Source: Bradyrhizobium nanningense
Lineage (GTDB): Bacteria > Pseudomonadota > Alphaproteobacteria > Rhizobiales > Xanthobacteraceae
Direction: 5' to 3'
DNA: 64,000 nt
Assembly (NCBI RefSeq): GCF_004114535.1
Contig: NZ_LBJC01000016.1
Location: 62,001 to 126,000 of the forward strand
Below the pieces are notes generated by a model. It worked only from the letters and a program-made list of their open reading frames with translations. It had not been told where the DNA came from and did no database searches. The translations under genes were made by a program, and so were the position numbers. Below are positions 10,301 through 19,321 of the stretch, piece after piece (within the stretch, counting starts at the first letter, position 1; each line of letters starts with the position of its first letter).

Positions 10301-13300
10301 ATCACCGATCTTCCAGGTCATGTTCAACATGTACTCCGAGGCCGCCGAACCCGCTGGTCGGGACGAGTTGACTCTGACATTCCGCGAGTACGACACAGGC
10401 TATGTCAAATTCGACCTAACATTGTACGCGCAAGATCACGACGATGAAATTGCGCTCCAGCTGGCGTATGCGGAAGACATATTTTCGAGTGATTTAGTTG
10501 TTCGCATGGCCAACAATCTGCGCTGTCTGATTGCCGCCTGCGTTGACAAACCGCTTGCGCCTATCGAGGAGCTGAGCTGCCTCAGCGCGTCAGACGTCAC
10601 CCTACTGAACTCGCTGGAGGGGGGCAGGCAGCCATATGAGGCTGAATGTCTGCTTGTTGAAGCCTTCGAGCAGATCAGTGTCTCCAGTCACAGCAAGGTA
10701 GCATATTTTGGCGAGTTCGGGGAGGTCACATTCGGCCAGCTGCGTGAGCGCGTAGCAGCTATCAGGTCCTTCCTGCGGGATTTGGACGTGGGCGCTGGCG
10801 ATATGGTCGCCATGCTGGTCGACCGGTCGCCTGACGTTGCCGCTGTTATGCTGGCGGCGCGAGCTTTGCATTCTATGGTCGTGCCGATACCGCCGGATTA
10901 TCCGCCTGATCGGATCCAACATATCCTGCGAGATAGTCAGGCAAAGGTGTTGGTTCACGCAAATACCACGGAGACTGGCTTTGACATACCTTCGATTTGT
11001 CTATTGACGTTAGACAGGTGCAGGGCGCTGACGGATAATTTCGAATCCAGCGACTCACCCTCAGATCACCAAATTGCGAGCCTTATATACACGTCGTCCT
11101 CAACAGGGCGGGCGAAGGGGGTTCTTATTCCGGAATCGGCCATTCTCAATCGGCTGAACTGGATGTGGCGACGCTTTCCCTTCGATAGTACCGACGTGAT
11201 GATTGTCCAGAAGTCCGCTTTCCTTGTTGCGTCCGCTTGGGAGTATTTTGGTGGGCTTCTGAGAGGTGTGCCCACGCTGATCCTCGCCCAAGGGCAGGTG
11301 CTAGATCCGGATCTCTTGTTGTGCAGTTTGGCAAAACATCGTGTGACACGCTTTTTTGCCTCTCCGCCACTCCTGTCCGGTATGATCGGGTCCCAGGAAC
11401 GGCAACCGCAAAGGACCGCCTTGAGATTGGTCACAAGCAGCGCCGAACCGATGCCTTCCTCGCTGCCCGCTCGCTGGCGCGGGTCTTTTCCAGGCGTGCC
11501 CTTGTGGAACTTCTATGGTGCGACGGAATGTGCGTCCAATGCAGCCGTGCACGAAACATCGGATGCCGATGACAACTCGGCGCTTGTGCCGGTGGGGCGG
11601 CCAATCGACAACGTCAAACTCTACTTGCTCGATTCACGATTGAAGAGAGTGCCTGTTGGAGCCCCCGGCGAACTGTGCACCGCGGGCCGCTGTCTCAGCG
11701 CTGGGTATTGGCGGGATCAAGATCGGACTGACCGATGCTTCGTGCCGAATCCGTATGATGGCGGACAATATAATGTGCTTTATCGAAGTGGGGACATCGC
11801 ACGCATCTCAACCAGCGGCCTTCTCGAGATTTGCGGCCGATCGGACAACCAGATCAAGGTAAGGGGCTTTCGCATCGAGCCGGAGGAGATCGAAGTTGCC
11901 CTTGAGTCTCATCCGGCAATCGCAAAGGCCGCGGTCTTCGCAGAAGGCATCGATGAGGATCGCCGCTTGACGGCGAGCGTGGTGCCCGCTCGGGAGAATC
12001 TAAGCACTGGAGAGATTCTCGCCCACCTGCGCAACAGATTGCCATCTCCCATGGTTCCCACAGCCTTCAGGTTGGTTGACAGTGTTCCCCTGACGACAAG
12101 CGGAAAGATAGACCGTGCTCGCCTTTCCTCCGTTCCTTACCGCGAAATAGAAACTAGTCCATCTGCTGAGCCCCGCACCAAAAACGAGCGAGTTCTTGCT
12201 CGGATCTGGGAAGATCTATTAGGCGCCAAGGGGGTAGGAATCGACAGCAGTTTCTTTGATATCGGCGGCGATTCTCTTCTAAGCGTACGTTGCGTCACGC
12301 TGGCGCGCAAAGCCGGGCTGAATCTCACCGTCAACCAGCTTTATCGAACACCGACCATCAGGGAGTTGGCGGCCGGGGAAGCGGAGGCGGCACCCCACAA
12401 CGTGGCTTCCGCTGACGGCTTACTGCCTGTGCCCCCCGTAATATCGTTTTGGAATTCTCTTGTCGGCTTTGACGAGCATTTTAACATCGGCGATCTGTTC
12501 TTCTTGCGCGGTGGGATCCTGAACATCAAGATCCTGGACCGCGCTCTCGCCCATGTCATCGAGAGGCACGAAGGCCTCAGGCTCCGCGTTGCCCGAACCA
12601 AAAATGGACTACGGCTGGGGATTGGGCCTTGTCCGGCCGAGCGTATCGTGGAGGAGATCGATCTCGCCCGGATGACCGGCCCAGACCAGCGCAGGACAAT
12701 CGAGAGCGTCTCGGCAAGACGTCAACACATGTTTCGGTTTGACGGCCACATGCCTCTTGTTCACGTCACGGCCTTCCGTACTTCGGAAAGCGGCGATTAC
12801 TATCTGCTGGTGCTGATGCATCATTTCGTAGCGGATGGGATGGGCTATCGGCTATTTCTGGAAGCATTGGAGGGCGCATACCAAGATCTTGCTGCAGGCC
12901 ACGATGTGAATAGTCCCGAGACCGTACAAAGGCTCTCTCCCTGGTTGAAGCGCCTCGAGCACTACGCGAACAGCGAAGCGCCAGACGAACTCAAGCACTG
13001 GGAGGACATCGACTACGACCAATTCAACTTGCGTGTGAGCGACGCGTCATCGCGCGGCACGAGTGTTGCAGAAGGAAGCGCGAGAGAGCTTCACGATGCA
13101 AGTGTCGGAGGTCGTCGGGAGGCTGCGAACGGCCGTTCGCTAGATCAGGCCAAGTACCATCTTGAGATCGACGGGGAAGCAACAGCGGGTCTCCTCAGTA
13201 TTGGAGCCAAATCAGCGCATTGTCAGGACTTTGATGTGTTTCTTGCTGCCCTGTCCGGTGCGTTTGGCGCCCTATTCGGCAACTATTCGCTCTGGATTGA

Positions 13301-13823
13301 TAGCCTGACCTCGACACGAGGTCGGCTGTTTGACGATTTCGATTCATCTCAGATCATTGGCCTTATCAGCGAGCTCGTTCCGCTTTCATTGAATGTCACA
13401 GGAAGGGAGTCGCGTTCCGACCGTGCTCGTTTAATATACCGGCAGCGCAATGCGCTGCCGCGTGGGGGAATAGGCTTTCGGGCGCTGAAATTCCTAAACC
13501 GAGATCCAGCCATGCGGTGTCGGCTCGATCGCCTGCCACTGCCCAGAATTGGGGTGAATTATCGCGCTCGTTTGCAGCGCCATTTCCCACGCCGTTTTCT
13601 AGACACAGGCCCTTACCCACTTTGGATCGGCGAACACATGCATCAAGCGGCGGCGATCCACGTCTTCTGGTTCGATGTCGGATATCAATCCGGCGATCTA
13701 CAGATCGACGCTACGTATGATCCCAGCATCGTCGATTATGAGGTGACACGCCATCTTTGCACGGTCTTGCAACAGGAGCTGTTGCAGACGATCAATGAAT
13801 TCGTAGCGCTGAGGACGTTGTGA
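7368..13823 (+). CDS. Two-module non-ribosomal peptide synthetase (A-T-C-A-T-C)
   Basis: A 2151-residue cytoplasmic megasynthase. Domains in order: adenylation 1 (about 25-530; TSGSTGQPKG near 174-183, YGPTE near 319), carrier 1 (GGDSL, serine 589), condensation (about 640-1070), adenylation 2 (about 1100-1580; altered P-loop TSSSTGRAKG near 1241-1250, YGATE near 1383), carrier 2 (GGDSL, serine 1636), and a terminal condensation-type domain (about 1680-2140; intact HHFVADG at 1818-1824). There is no thioesterase or reductase, so release may rely on the last condensation domain. Two oddities: the first condensation domain reads HEIIVDA at 775-781, with Glu for the catalytic second His; and adenylation 2 has Val1287 where the Asp that binds the alpha-amino group normally sits, whereas adenylation 1 keeps it (Asp219). 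The product is unknown. A MATE exporter follows directly. The ribosome binding site is weak. Confidence 0.92.
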   Translation: MAGRVPTENQPGKNRSVERQPLNAITAIDRLAGSDPERVALRYGADELTYEALRLRSDALARTLREQGTQGAVVGYWGERDLDWATAVVAILKAGSTYLPLDPSLPASRTSFMIEQSRCALVIGRDQPASLSLLQASSKGATQFVAIAAALRQGETSSVVPSPSEDGLAYILFTSGSTGQPKGAMIERGALNNHLAAKIGDLSLTRTDCVAQTASHCFDISLWQLLAGLCVGASSAIIDDATLRSPLSLLQAIQGSGASVIQFVPSMLAVFVEYLQSLAPAERALDGLRIISTVGEPLTPGLARAWLGLYPRVPILNHYGPTECADGVTHRLVSVPPALAELYVPIGRPIHNVKVYVVDGLRLCNVGEVGEICVSGVGVAAGYANDDVRTKDAFGPNPFSNDPSFRRLYRTGDLGRLRSDGLLECLGRRDRQVKIRGHRIELGEIEARLSAHPSVHGAAAVASVCAGVKLTARDIARGEAEAGPRRIIAYVSAPAELAESELQNFLAEALPSYMLPERIIHVDGIPLTRNGKVDFGALPDPTSVRPPLPTPFEEPQTDLEARLRKIWSAILRIEKIGVNDQFISLGGDSLRAMLILGQLQTLLGVKADFRMVLNGTIRSLAASIAAPAESKPCTALTYGRLSRSPLTRVQEHLWFLSQLDPSARNYIIQGGLRIRGSIDLARWNRAWTDVVHSHQALSARFIDEDGPAQCFDAPPCTSLALTDASHLTSQEAEELIEQLRRTELNDSFDLRQGHLFRARMVRLGPDNHLILITAHEIIVDAWSISVLLRDLQQRYVDAVAFGPENRASLSSYAMWETQHVPPEVLESQRHYWRRQIGDDPPVLSLGRARPQTNSYRGGSHPVLLGSDLSSRVREFARQNSCTTSTTLLACFQLLLRMYSGQDDIIVGMPHAVRDQRGSADIIGFFLNMLPIRAAIDAGQSFAAHATRIQGLVSDAIANSAYPFGWMVRDTRLCREPGRSPIFQVMFNMYSEAAEPAGRDELTLTFREYDTGYVKFDLTLYAQDHDDEIALQLAYAEDIFSSDLVVRMANNLRCLIAACVDKPLAPIEELSCLSASDVTLLNSLEGGRQPYEAECLLVEAFEQISVSSHSKVAYFGEFGEVTFGQLRERVAAIRSFLRDLDVGAGDMVAMLVDRSPDVAAVMLAARALHSMVVPIPPDYPPDRIQHILRDSQAKVLVHANTTETGFDIPSICLLTLDRCRALTDNFESSDSPSDHQIASLIYTSSSTGRAKGVLIPESAILNRLNWMWRRFPFDSTDVMIVQKSAFLVASAWEYFGGLLRGVPTLILAQGQVLDPDLLLCSLAKHRVTRFFASPPLLSGMIGSQERQPQRTALRLVTSSAEPMPSSLPARWRGSFPGVPLWNFYGATECASNAAVHETSDADDNSALVPVGRPIDNVKLYLLDSRLKRVPVGAPGELCTAGRCLSAGYWRDQDRTDRCFVPNPYDGGQYNVLYRSGDIARISTSGLLEICGRSDNQIKVRGFRIEPEEIEVALESHPAIAKAAVFAEGIDEDRRLTASVVPARENLSTGEILAHLRNRLPSPMVPTAFRLVDSVPLTTSGKIDRARLSSVPYREIETSPSAEPRTKNERVLARIWEDLLGAKGVGIDSSFFDIGGDSLLSVRCVTLARKAGLNLTVNQLYRTPTIRELAAGEAEAAPHNVASADGLLPVPPVISFWNSLVGFDEHFNIGDLFFLRGGILNIKILDRALAHVIERHEGLRLRVARTKNGLRLGIGPCPAERIVEEIDLARMTGPDQRRTIESVSARRQHMFRFDGHMPLVHVTAFRTSESGDYYLLVLMHHFVADGMGYRLFLEALEGAYQDLAAGHDVNSPETVQRLSPWLKRLEHYANSEAPDELKHWEDIDYDQFNLRVSDASSRGTSVAEGSARELHDASVGGRREAANGRSLDQAKYHLEIDGEATAGLLSIGAKSAHCQDFDVFLAALSGAFGALFGNYSLWIDSLTSTRGRLFDDFDSSQIIGLISELVPLSLNVTGRESRSDRARLIYRQRNALPRGGIGFRALKFLNRDPAMRCRLDRLPLPRIGVNYRARLQRHFPRRFLDTGPYPLWIGEHMHQAAAIHVFWFDVGYQSGDLQIDATYDPSIVDYEVTRHLCTVLQQELLQTINEFVALRTL

Positions 13824-13826
13824 ATC

Positions 13827-15284
13827 ATGGATGACCGGAATGCGAAGCTCGTCGTTAAAAGCGATCGCGATGCGATGCCGAAGAAAAGCCGGCACGTGGA
13901 TCTATCGGACCAAAAGCTCCCGAGCCTTCTCCTTCGGCTTGCCATTCCATCTGTTATCGGGTTGTCGATCAACGCGTTACAGCAGCTCCTCAACGCTATC
14001 TTTGTTGGCTCACTTGGTGCGCAGGCGATCGCAGCCGTGAGCATGACTATGCCGATCATTATCCTGCTCGCGGCGGCGGGAGAGGGGATCGGTGTGGGTA
14101 CTGCATCGTTCATATCTCGTCATCTTGGTGCTGGTAATGAGTTGGAGGCTAGTCGAGGTGCGAGTACGGCACTCGCGCTCGCCGCTCCGATCGGTGTGAT
14201 CATGACGGTCGGACTGCTTCTGAGCCTACGAGGCATCTTCGTCGCACTCGGGGCAAGTCCAACCATCCTTCCCATCGCGCTCGACTACGCCACGATCCTT
14301 TTGCCGGGGTCCACTTTGATGCTCCTAAATATTGTCAGCGGCTTCATCGCAAGAGCTGAAGGCAACACACTATTCAGTATGTGGACGATGCTGAGCGCTT
14401 TCATATTGAACGCCTTGCTTGATCCCATTTTTATATTCTTACTAGACTTGGGTGTGCGAGGCGCGGCCCTCGCAACGCTCCTATCTCAGATCGCTGCGAT
14501 AAGCCTCTACATCGGATATTTTACCAAGGGGTGGGGCACTGTCTTCGTCAGAATCTCTCAGGTCTCGTTGCGGGTAGATCGCATCAGAGAGCTCGCGCTC
14601 ATTGGGGCGCCGGCGACCGCGACAAGTATCTTATCTGCTCTTGCCGGTATGTTCTTGTACGGAGCCGCTGCCCGATTCGGTGACGAGTTCGTCGCGGCGG
14701 TGGGAATAGCTGTAAGAATCCTGACAATCGGGGCGCTACCTATCACGGGTTTTTGTATCGGCTCTCAAGCTGTCCTGGGGTTCGGTTGGGGCGCCCGCGA
14801 CCTTGCCCGTGTACTGAGGGTCGCGAAGTTCATGCTGTCTATCACGGTTGCGCTTTCCTTTGCGTATTCCGCAGCCGTTATGCTTTTTGTCCGGCCGTTG
14901 GTCAGGTTGTTCAGCGATAGCGATAAGGTCACCGAAATTGCCGTCTCGACCTGCATCATCTTTCATCTGTTTTTTGGACTCTTCGGTATTCAGAGTTTCG
15001 TGACGACAATGCTTCAGTCGCTCGGCAGAGCACGCCTCAGCGCGGTCGTGTCTTTCGCGAGGCAAGGATATCTCTTCATACCGGCCGTACTGTTATTCCC
15101 TGTCATATCGGGCTTTAGCGGAGTGTTGGCCAGTCAAGCCATCGCTGAGCTGGGCGCCGGAATGATCGCGCTGTTTGTCATGTTCCGCCAGTTCGCTGAG
15201 CTCAGACAAGGGGACCGGCACATTCAGCCTGGAATCGAAAGTGCTCTTTCATCTGATAAGGAGATCATCGGAGCCGGCATTTAA
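13827..15284 (+). CDS. MATE-family multidrug/peptide exporter
   Basis: A 485-residue, highly hydrophobic protein with about 12 predicted membrane segments in two similar halves, the layout of MATE cation-coupled exporters of the inner membrane. MATE-like features include the LAIPSVIGLSINALQQLLN start of the first helix and the symmetric ALIGAPATATSILSAL start of the second half. It starts 3 bp after the NRPS stop codon, so the two are almost certainly co-transcribed and translationally coupled. The natural inference is that it exports the NRPS product, although MATE substrates cannot be read from sequence. The N-terminal 25 residues are polar and cytoplasmic. Length is normal for the family and no damage is seen. 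Confidence 0.88.
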   Translation: MDDRNAKLVVKSDRDAMPKKSRHVDLSDQKLPSLLLRLAIPSVIGLSINALQQLLNAIFVGSLGAQAIAAVSMTMPIIILLAAAGEGIGVGTASFISRHLGAGNELEASRGASTALALAAPIGVIMTVGLLLSLRGIFVALGASPTILPIALDYATILLPGSTLMLLNIVSGFIARAEGNTLFSMWTMLSAFILNALLDPIFIFLLDLGVRGAALATLLSQIAAISLYIGYFTKGWGTVFVRISQVSLRVDRIRELALIGAPATATSILSALAGMFLYGAAARFGDEFVAAVGIAVRILTIGALPITGFCIGSQAVLGFGWGARDLARVLRVAKFMLSITVALSFAYSAAVMLFVRPLVRLFSDSDKVTEIAVSTCIIFHLFFGLFGIQSFVTTMLQSLGRARLSAVVSFARQGYLFIPAVLLFPVISGFSGVLASQAIAELGAGMIALFVMFRQFAELRQGDRHIQPGIESALSSDKEIIGAGI

Positions 15285-16509
15285 TCTGCATGGCCGGCGA
15301 GGAGATGGCTCCAAAATTAGTGTGATGAGCAAGAGCGAGTCGCTATGTATCGGTCTTTATCGCTGCGATCGCGACGAAGGCAAAGCCGAATGTTGCACGC
15401 GCGAACGTCGTGCGCGGGTGGCGCAGCGCGGCGAGGTCGACGTCGCGCCTGGTCTTGGCGAGCACTCGATCTCAAGCCAAGGATAAGAGAGAGCGATCAT
15501 GAGGAAGCTACATCCGTGGCTTATGATCTGAAATCCGACCGCCCTTCAGTGTCGTGTCGCTCATAGTGAGGCAAGATAGCCAGCCGGAATTTGCGGCTTG
15601 CAGTCTGAGAACGCAAAGACGCCTTCGGAGCGATATTCCTGGCCGTGGGCGCTCTGTTTCGATTGTGTGCTCAACTACCGCGAAGCCAAGCGGCAGGCAC
15701 GCCGTAAGGAAGATCTACGTCTCGGGGTAGAACGAGAGTAAGCGTCGGTGAGAACGACGCTTACGAACGAAAGACACGGCATCACAGGGACGACCTGCAT
15801 TCGTGCCGAGTGCAAATTTTGAAAATCGAGGGATTAAGTCCGTTGTTTAAGCTGCATCGGAAGTTGCAGCCTTCTTACTTTGCGCTTCTCCCGCTAGTCC
15901 AAGGCATGACAGTAAGTGATCAGCTGAAGAAACGTCGCGCATTGAACAACTCCAAGTCGCAAAAATATGATTAGGAGCCCGTTGAAGTAGTTTATTGTAT
16001 GTTATACATCTTTAGATAGATTTTGTTTCGAGGCGGTGGGTCCTATCCGCTTCGCGAGTGCATGCCGCGAACCAGTTCTAATCTTCATCGTGCGCATGAG
16101 GCCTTGCGGGATGAATGAGGTACGACACAGTCGTTGTTCGAGGATTTTCCAACCATGAGTTCTGGGACGAGGCGAACGTTGCACGAGCTCAAAAAGAAAG
16201 CTGGTTTCGTTTCATGGACTGGACATGGATTGCGTCTATGATTTGCACTGTTGATTAGGCTGCAAAAAACGATCTGGTGGCCTCATATGCGAGTGTCCTT
16301 CGACGAGAACGCGCCGTGTCGACACGCAGAGGGAGTGGGATTCTAAGGTGCTGGTGGTGTGTATCGGAATTCAGTCGCCTAATTGAACGGCGCGGTGACA
16401 CGCGCTCAGAAAATGCGGGTGTGTAGGCATCAAGATCGTTTTGCCGGGTTTGTCGCCAGACGCGACCACCACTGAGCTTGTTTAGACATCCACAGAAGGA
16501 GGCGCCGTT
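15285..16509. other. Gene-poor spacer containing repeat copy B
   Basis: About 1.2 kb between the MATE gene and the broken dioxygenase. The only recognised content is the repeat at 15585-15855; the remaining short open frames show no domain. Confidence 0.5.
15585..15855. repeat. Divergent ~250-bp repeat, copy B
   Basis: Second copy of the repeat at 5555-5797, in the same orientation, with several conserved blocks separated by small indels. Unlike copy A, it is not followed by the LysR fragment. The two copies bracket the NRPS-MATE block (7368-15284), so recombination between copies could in principle have moved that block. Confidence 0.6.
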
Positions 16510-17395
16510 ATGAGTGCAACAATGGCTGTTGAAAATGTTATTCCGCGAGTAGACATCGTCAAGCGCGCGGACCGGCTTGGTGCCGAAATCAAGAATATCG
16601 CGCTGTCGGACGATTTGCCTGACGATATCATCGTAGCGTTCAACCGGCTTCTGCTCGAGCATAAGGTCATCTTCTTCCGTGATCAGGGACATCTCGACGA
16701 TGCACAGCAGCAGCGTTTTGTTCTCCGGCTCGGCTCGCTGATACCGAATCCCACAATGGCGGACACAACGGGCGGTTTAACGATCCAGGAACTGTCTGAT
16801 CGCGCCTGCGGTCATCTCAACGAGATGAACGATGAGCGGGTCCCCGCAGCCATTTCGGTGCTGCGGCTCGCAGCCGTCCCGCCTTTTTGGCGGCGACATT
16901 GCTTGGCCGAGCAGGGCGGCCGCTTATCTTGATCTTCCCGATCCCCTGCGGATGCTCGCAGATAACCTCTGGGCTATGAGCTTCGTCGCATCTGATCTCA
17001 GTGCGACCGAGAGGGCCACCGAAGCCAACAAGCGGCCTTGGTGCGGCGTATCCACTGGAACGATCTACGAAACGACACATCCGATTGTTCGTGTTCATCC
17101 CGAGACCGGCGAACGTATGCTATCGCTCGGTCGCGCCGTGAACAACTTCGTCGGCCTGCAGCGCTATCCTAGCCAAAGACTGTTTGAACGGCTGCAATCC
17201 TATCTCATTGCGCCCCGGAACACCCTATGCTGGAACTGGAAATCAGGCGACGTCGTAATCTGGGACAATCGCGCGACGGAGCCGTACCCTGTCAACAAAA
17301 TCGGCAGTCCTCACTGGGCCCTGGGCCAGCTCGCGATTGACGCCCGCGTACAGCACGTGAAGAGGCCAAAATCAAGGGCTGCAAAGGCTGCCTGA
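16510..17395 (+). pseudogene. Broken TauD/TfdA-type Fe(II)/2-oxoglutarate dioxygenase gene
   Basis: A strong AAGGAGG precedes ATG 16510. The first frame reads DIVKRADRLGAEIKNIALSD and VIFFRDQ, typical of the TauD fold, but runs out at 16932. The similarity continues in another frame (GGDIAWPSRAAAYLDLPDPL through WDNRATEPYPVN and WALGQLAIDA) to 17395, so at least one frameshift lies near 16870-16900. The iron-binding HxD region is not recognisable, and the distal histidine after WDNRAT is proline. TauD-family enzymes hydroxylate small substrates such as taurine or alkyl sulfates; this copy has lost both the frame and the metal ligands and is almost certainly inactive. Confidence 0.8.
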
Positions 17396-18010
17396 CATTG
17401 TCCGCTTCTCTCGGATTTCGTAAGACGCCTGGAGACTAAGGCTAAGTTGCGGCCCTGGAATGTCGAGCGGAGCCGGCCTTCTTGTGCACCCGACCGGCTA
17501 ACGCGCGCAGTTGCCACCTGCTCAACGTCTTCCAGGCCCATTAGCATTAATCTTCAGGCAGCCTCTCTGCTCGCCGGTCAAACCGATGGCGATGCATTTT
17601 TGATGATCTGATGCAACCGTTGGCTCTCGCCCAGCGAGCAGCATCCCCTTCATCATCTCGGGATAGTCAGGCCCGGCCTAGCTCACATCCAATTCAGAAC
17701 ATATTCGCCACCATGTGGCGACGCGTCGGGTGGCCGGTTTCGCCCCTGCAAGGGCACCACACCTTCCCGATCTTCGGCCAGCGGGAAGGTCCCCATCCTC
17801 AAGCCGCACGTTTACGGCGAGCGGCGCAAGCCCTCATTTTGAAGATGCTCGGCCTTACGACGGCTGACCCGGGGGGGCGCTAGGCGGAACCCTGCTGGGA
17901 CGACATCGGCTGGCGCAGGAGAGCGGAATCGTCGGCTGTAGATCGAAGGGAGCACGCGCGCCGCTCCGGCTCGCTCCCTCCCGTCCTTACTTGAAACATG
18001 GCACCCACAA
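17396..18010. other. Gene-poor spacer
   Basis: About 600 bp with no recognised gene. A small inverted repeat (CGCCAC...GTGGCG) lies near 17708-17724. Confidence 0.4.
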
Positions 18011-18292
18011 TTATGTCCTGTTCCGACAGGGGGGCGCCGGTTTGCGTCCTCTAGGCATCGGCTTGGGGGGCATCGCACCCCTGGCCGGCTCAGCGAACAA
18101 TTCGGACAAGTGAATACCCAAGGTCACGGCGATACGGTCCAGGAGATCAATGGTCGGGTTCTCTTTCTTCTGCTCAATGCGCCCCATGTATGAGCGGTCG
18201 ATCCCGGCATCATAGGCCAATTGCTCTTGCGGAATGCCGCGCTCTACGCGGATCCGGCGCACATTCCAGGCCACAAGCGCACGAGCGTTCAT
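18011..18292 (-). CDS. qseC-like: XRE-family regulator, QseC-like
   Basis: A 93-residue protein consisting of one Cro/CI-type helix-turn-helix (residues about 7-65: NVRRIRVERGIPQEQLAYDAG, DRSYMGRIEQ, PTIDLLDRIA) and a basic, proline-rich tail (MPRGRKP). Small XRE proteins of this kind, transcribed away from qseM, are called QseC in Mesorhizobium loti symbiosis islands, where QseC sets the level of the antiactivator QseM. Here a qseM-like gene lies 594 bp away in the divergent orientation and an fseA-like gene follows it, which supports the same role. A close paralogue sits at 21398-21679 and shares the sequence upstream of the start. The QseC assignment rests on domain and context, not on a database search. 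Confidence 0.72.
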   Translation of the reverse strand: MNARALVAWNVRRIRVERGIPQEQLAYDAGIDRSYMGRIEQKKENPTIDLLDRIAVTLGIHLSELFAEPARGAMPPKPMPRGRKPAPPCRNRT

Positions 18293-18339
18293 GCGCAGAG
18301 GCAGCCATTCCGATGATTATGAAACCACTGGTTATAGCC
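18293..18339 (-). promoter_or_regulatory. Conserved upstream element of XRE gene 1 (putative operator/promoter)
   Basis: The 47 bp directly upstream of the XRE start match 38 of 47 positions, by hand count, with the 47 bp upstream of the second XRE gene (21680-21726). The best-kept part is AAACCACTGGYTATARCC at the distal end. Non-coding sequence kept at this level next to two paralogous regulators is what an autoregulatory operator would look like. Confidence 0.5.
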
Positions 18340-18885
18340 AGACTATTACGATAAGCTCGCACGAGCAGTGGCCGTCCTCCCCAATTGCTTCGAGGAATCA
18401 GCGCGTGCCGTCTTCTCGTTGACCCTCATAAGCGTTCTCGTGGGGCAATAGCTTGCCGTTAGCGGCAGAGAGGGAATCGCGCTCAGAGGTAGCCTGCGGC
18501 GTTTTCGCGGGACCCCGACTATATAGGACGAATGTTCGAATGTGGCTCGAAAGGGAAACGAATATTCTCCAGTTCGCTGGTTCTGGTTATTGCCTTTCAC
18601 GAGTGCGACCGGGCCTGTCATCACGGACCACCAAGCCTTCCGCCAGGAACAGCAAGGACAACCTAGTTTCAGGGCACATCTGCAATCCCTTCCAGTATGG
18701 ATTGCGATGAAAAAGGGAAAGCGCTGGATAGAGCCGCCAGGTCAATGTGAGCCAATATGCGATTGCCATCTCAGCGCGAAAAGGAGGTCGGTGTACGACC
18801 AATGGGCAGGTACCAAAACGACCTCAAAGTAGTTATCGTTGCTCTGATTTCGCTAGATTTTTCAGCTGGGTAGGAGTTTCAGGCA
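18340..18885. other. Spacer between divergent qseC-like and qseM-like genes
   Basis: No recognised gene. In the M. loti arrangement this interval is much shorter, so the DNA here may be an insertion or a decayed gene. Confidence 0.4.
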
Positions 18886-19158
18886 GTGCCAGCCGAGCCG
18901 AAGATCGCAGAATTGGCGCCCAGCGTCGACGAGCTCACGTCTTATGACAAGGAGCACGCTGTTGCCTATATGCGACTTCTTGATGCGGAAGCGGATAAGG
19001 CAGATTGGCGCGAAATCGCGCGAATTGTGCTTGGGCTTGATCCCACCGCTGAACCGGATCGTGCGCGACGCACATTCGAAAGTCATCTGACGCGGGCCAA
19101 GTGGCTAGCGCGCCACGGCTATCGCGATCTGCTACGTAGCGGTTGGCCAAAACAATGA
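18886..19158 (+). CDS. qseM-like: QseM-like antiactivator (short DUF2285-type protein)
   Basis: A 90-residue protein whose core (DWREIARIVLGLD, RRTFESHLTRAKWLARHGYRDLL) is the C-terminal half of the DUF2285 fold, the same helical module found at the end of FseA-type proteins. In M. loti ICEMlSymR7A, QseM is a small protein that binds and blocks both the quorum-sensing activator TraR and the excision activator FseA. The order qseC-like (divergent), qseM-like, fseA-like fits that system. The start is GTG 18886 with TAGGAG about 9 bp upstream. No traR or traI gene is in the window. The protein is intact and normal in length for such proteins; the function is inferred from family and context. Confidence 0.7.
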   Translation: MPAEPKIAELAPSVDELTSYDKEHAVAYMRLLDAEADKADWREIARIVLGLDPTAEPDRARRTFESHLTRAKWLARHGYRDLLRSGWPKQ

Positions 19159-19321
19159 TCAGCGCGGATGTCAGGGGCGCCGGAATGCGTCACGATCGCA
19201 AAAGTTGATCATTCCATCGATTAAGTGCGTGCCAGGCGCGTACACGATAAGCAAGCACCGGAAAGAGCCACAATCATCGGATGCATTTTGCCGCGTCTGA
19301 AGATTTTGCGGGAAAGGTGCG

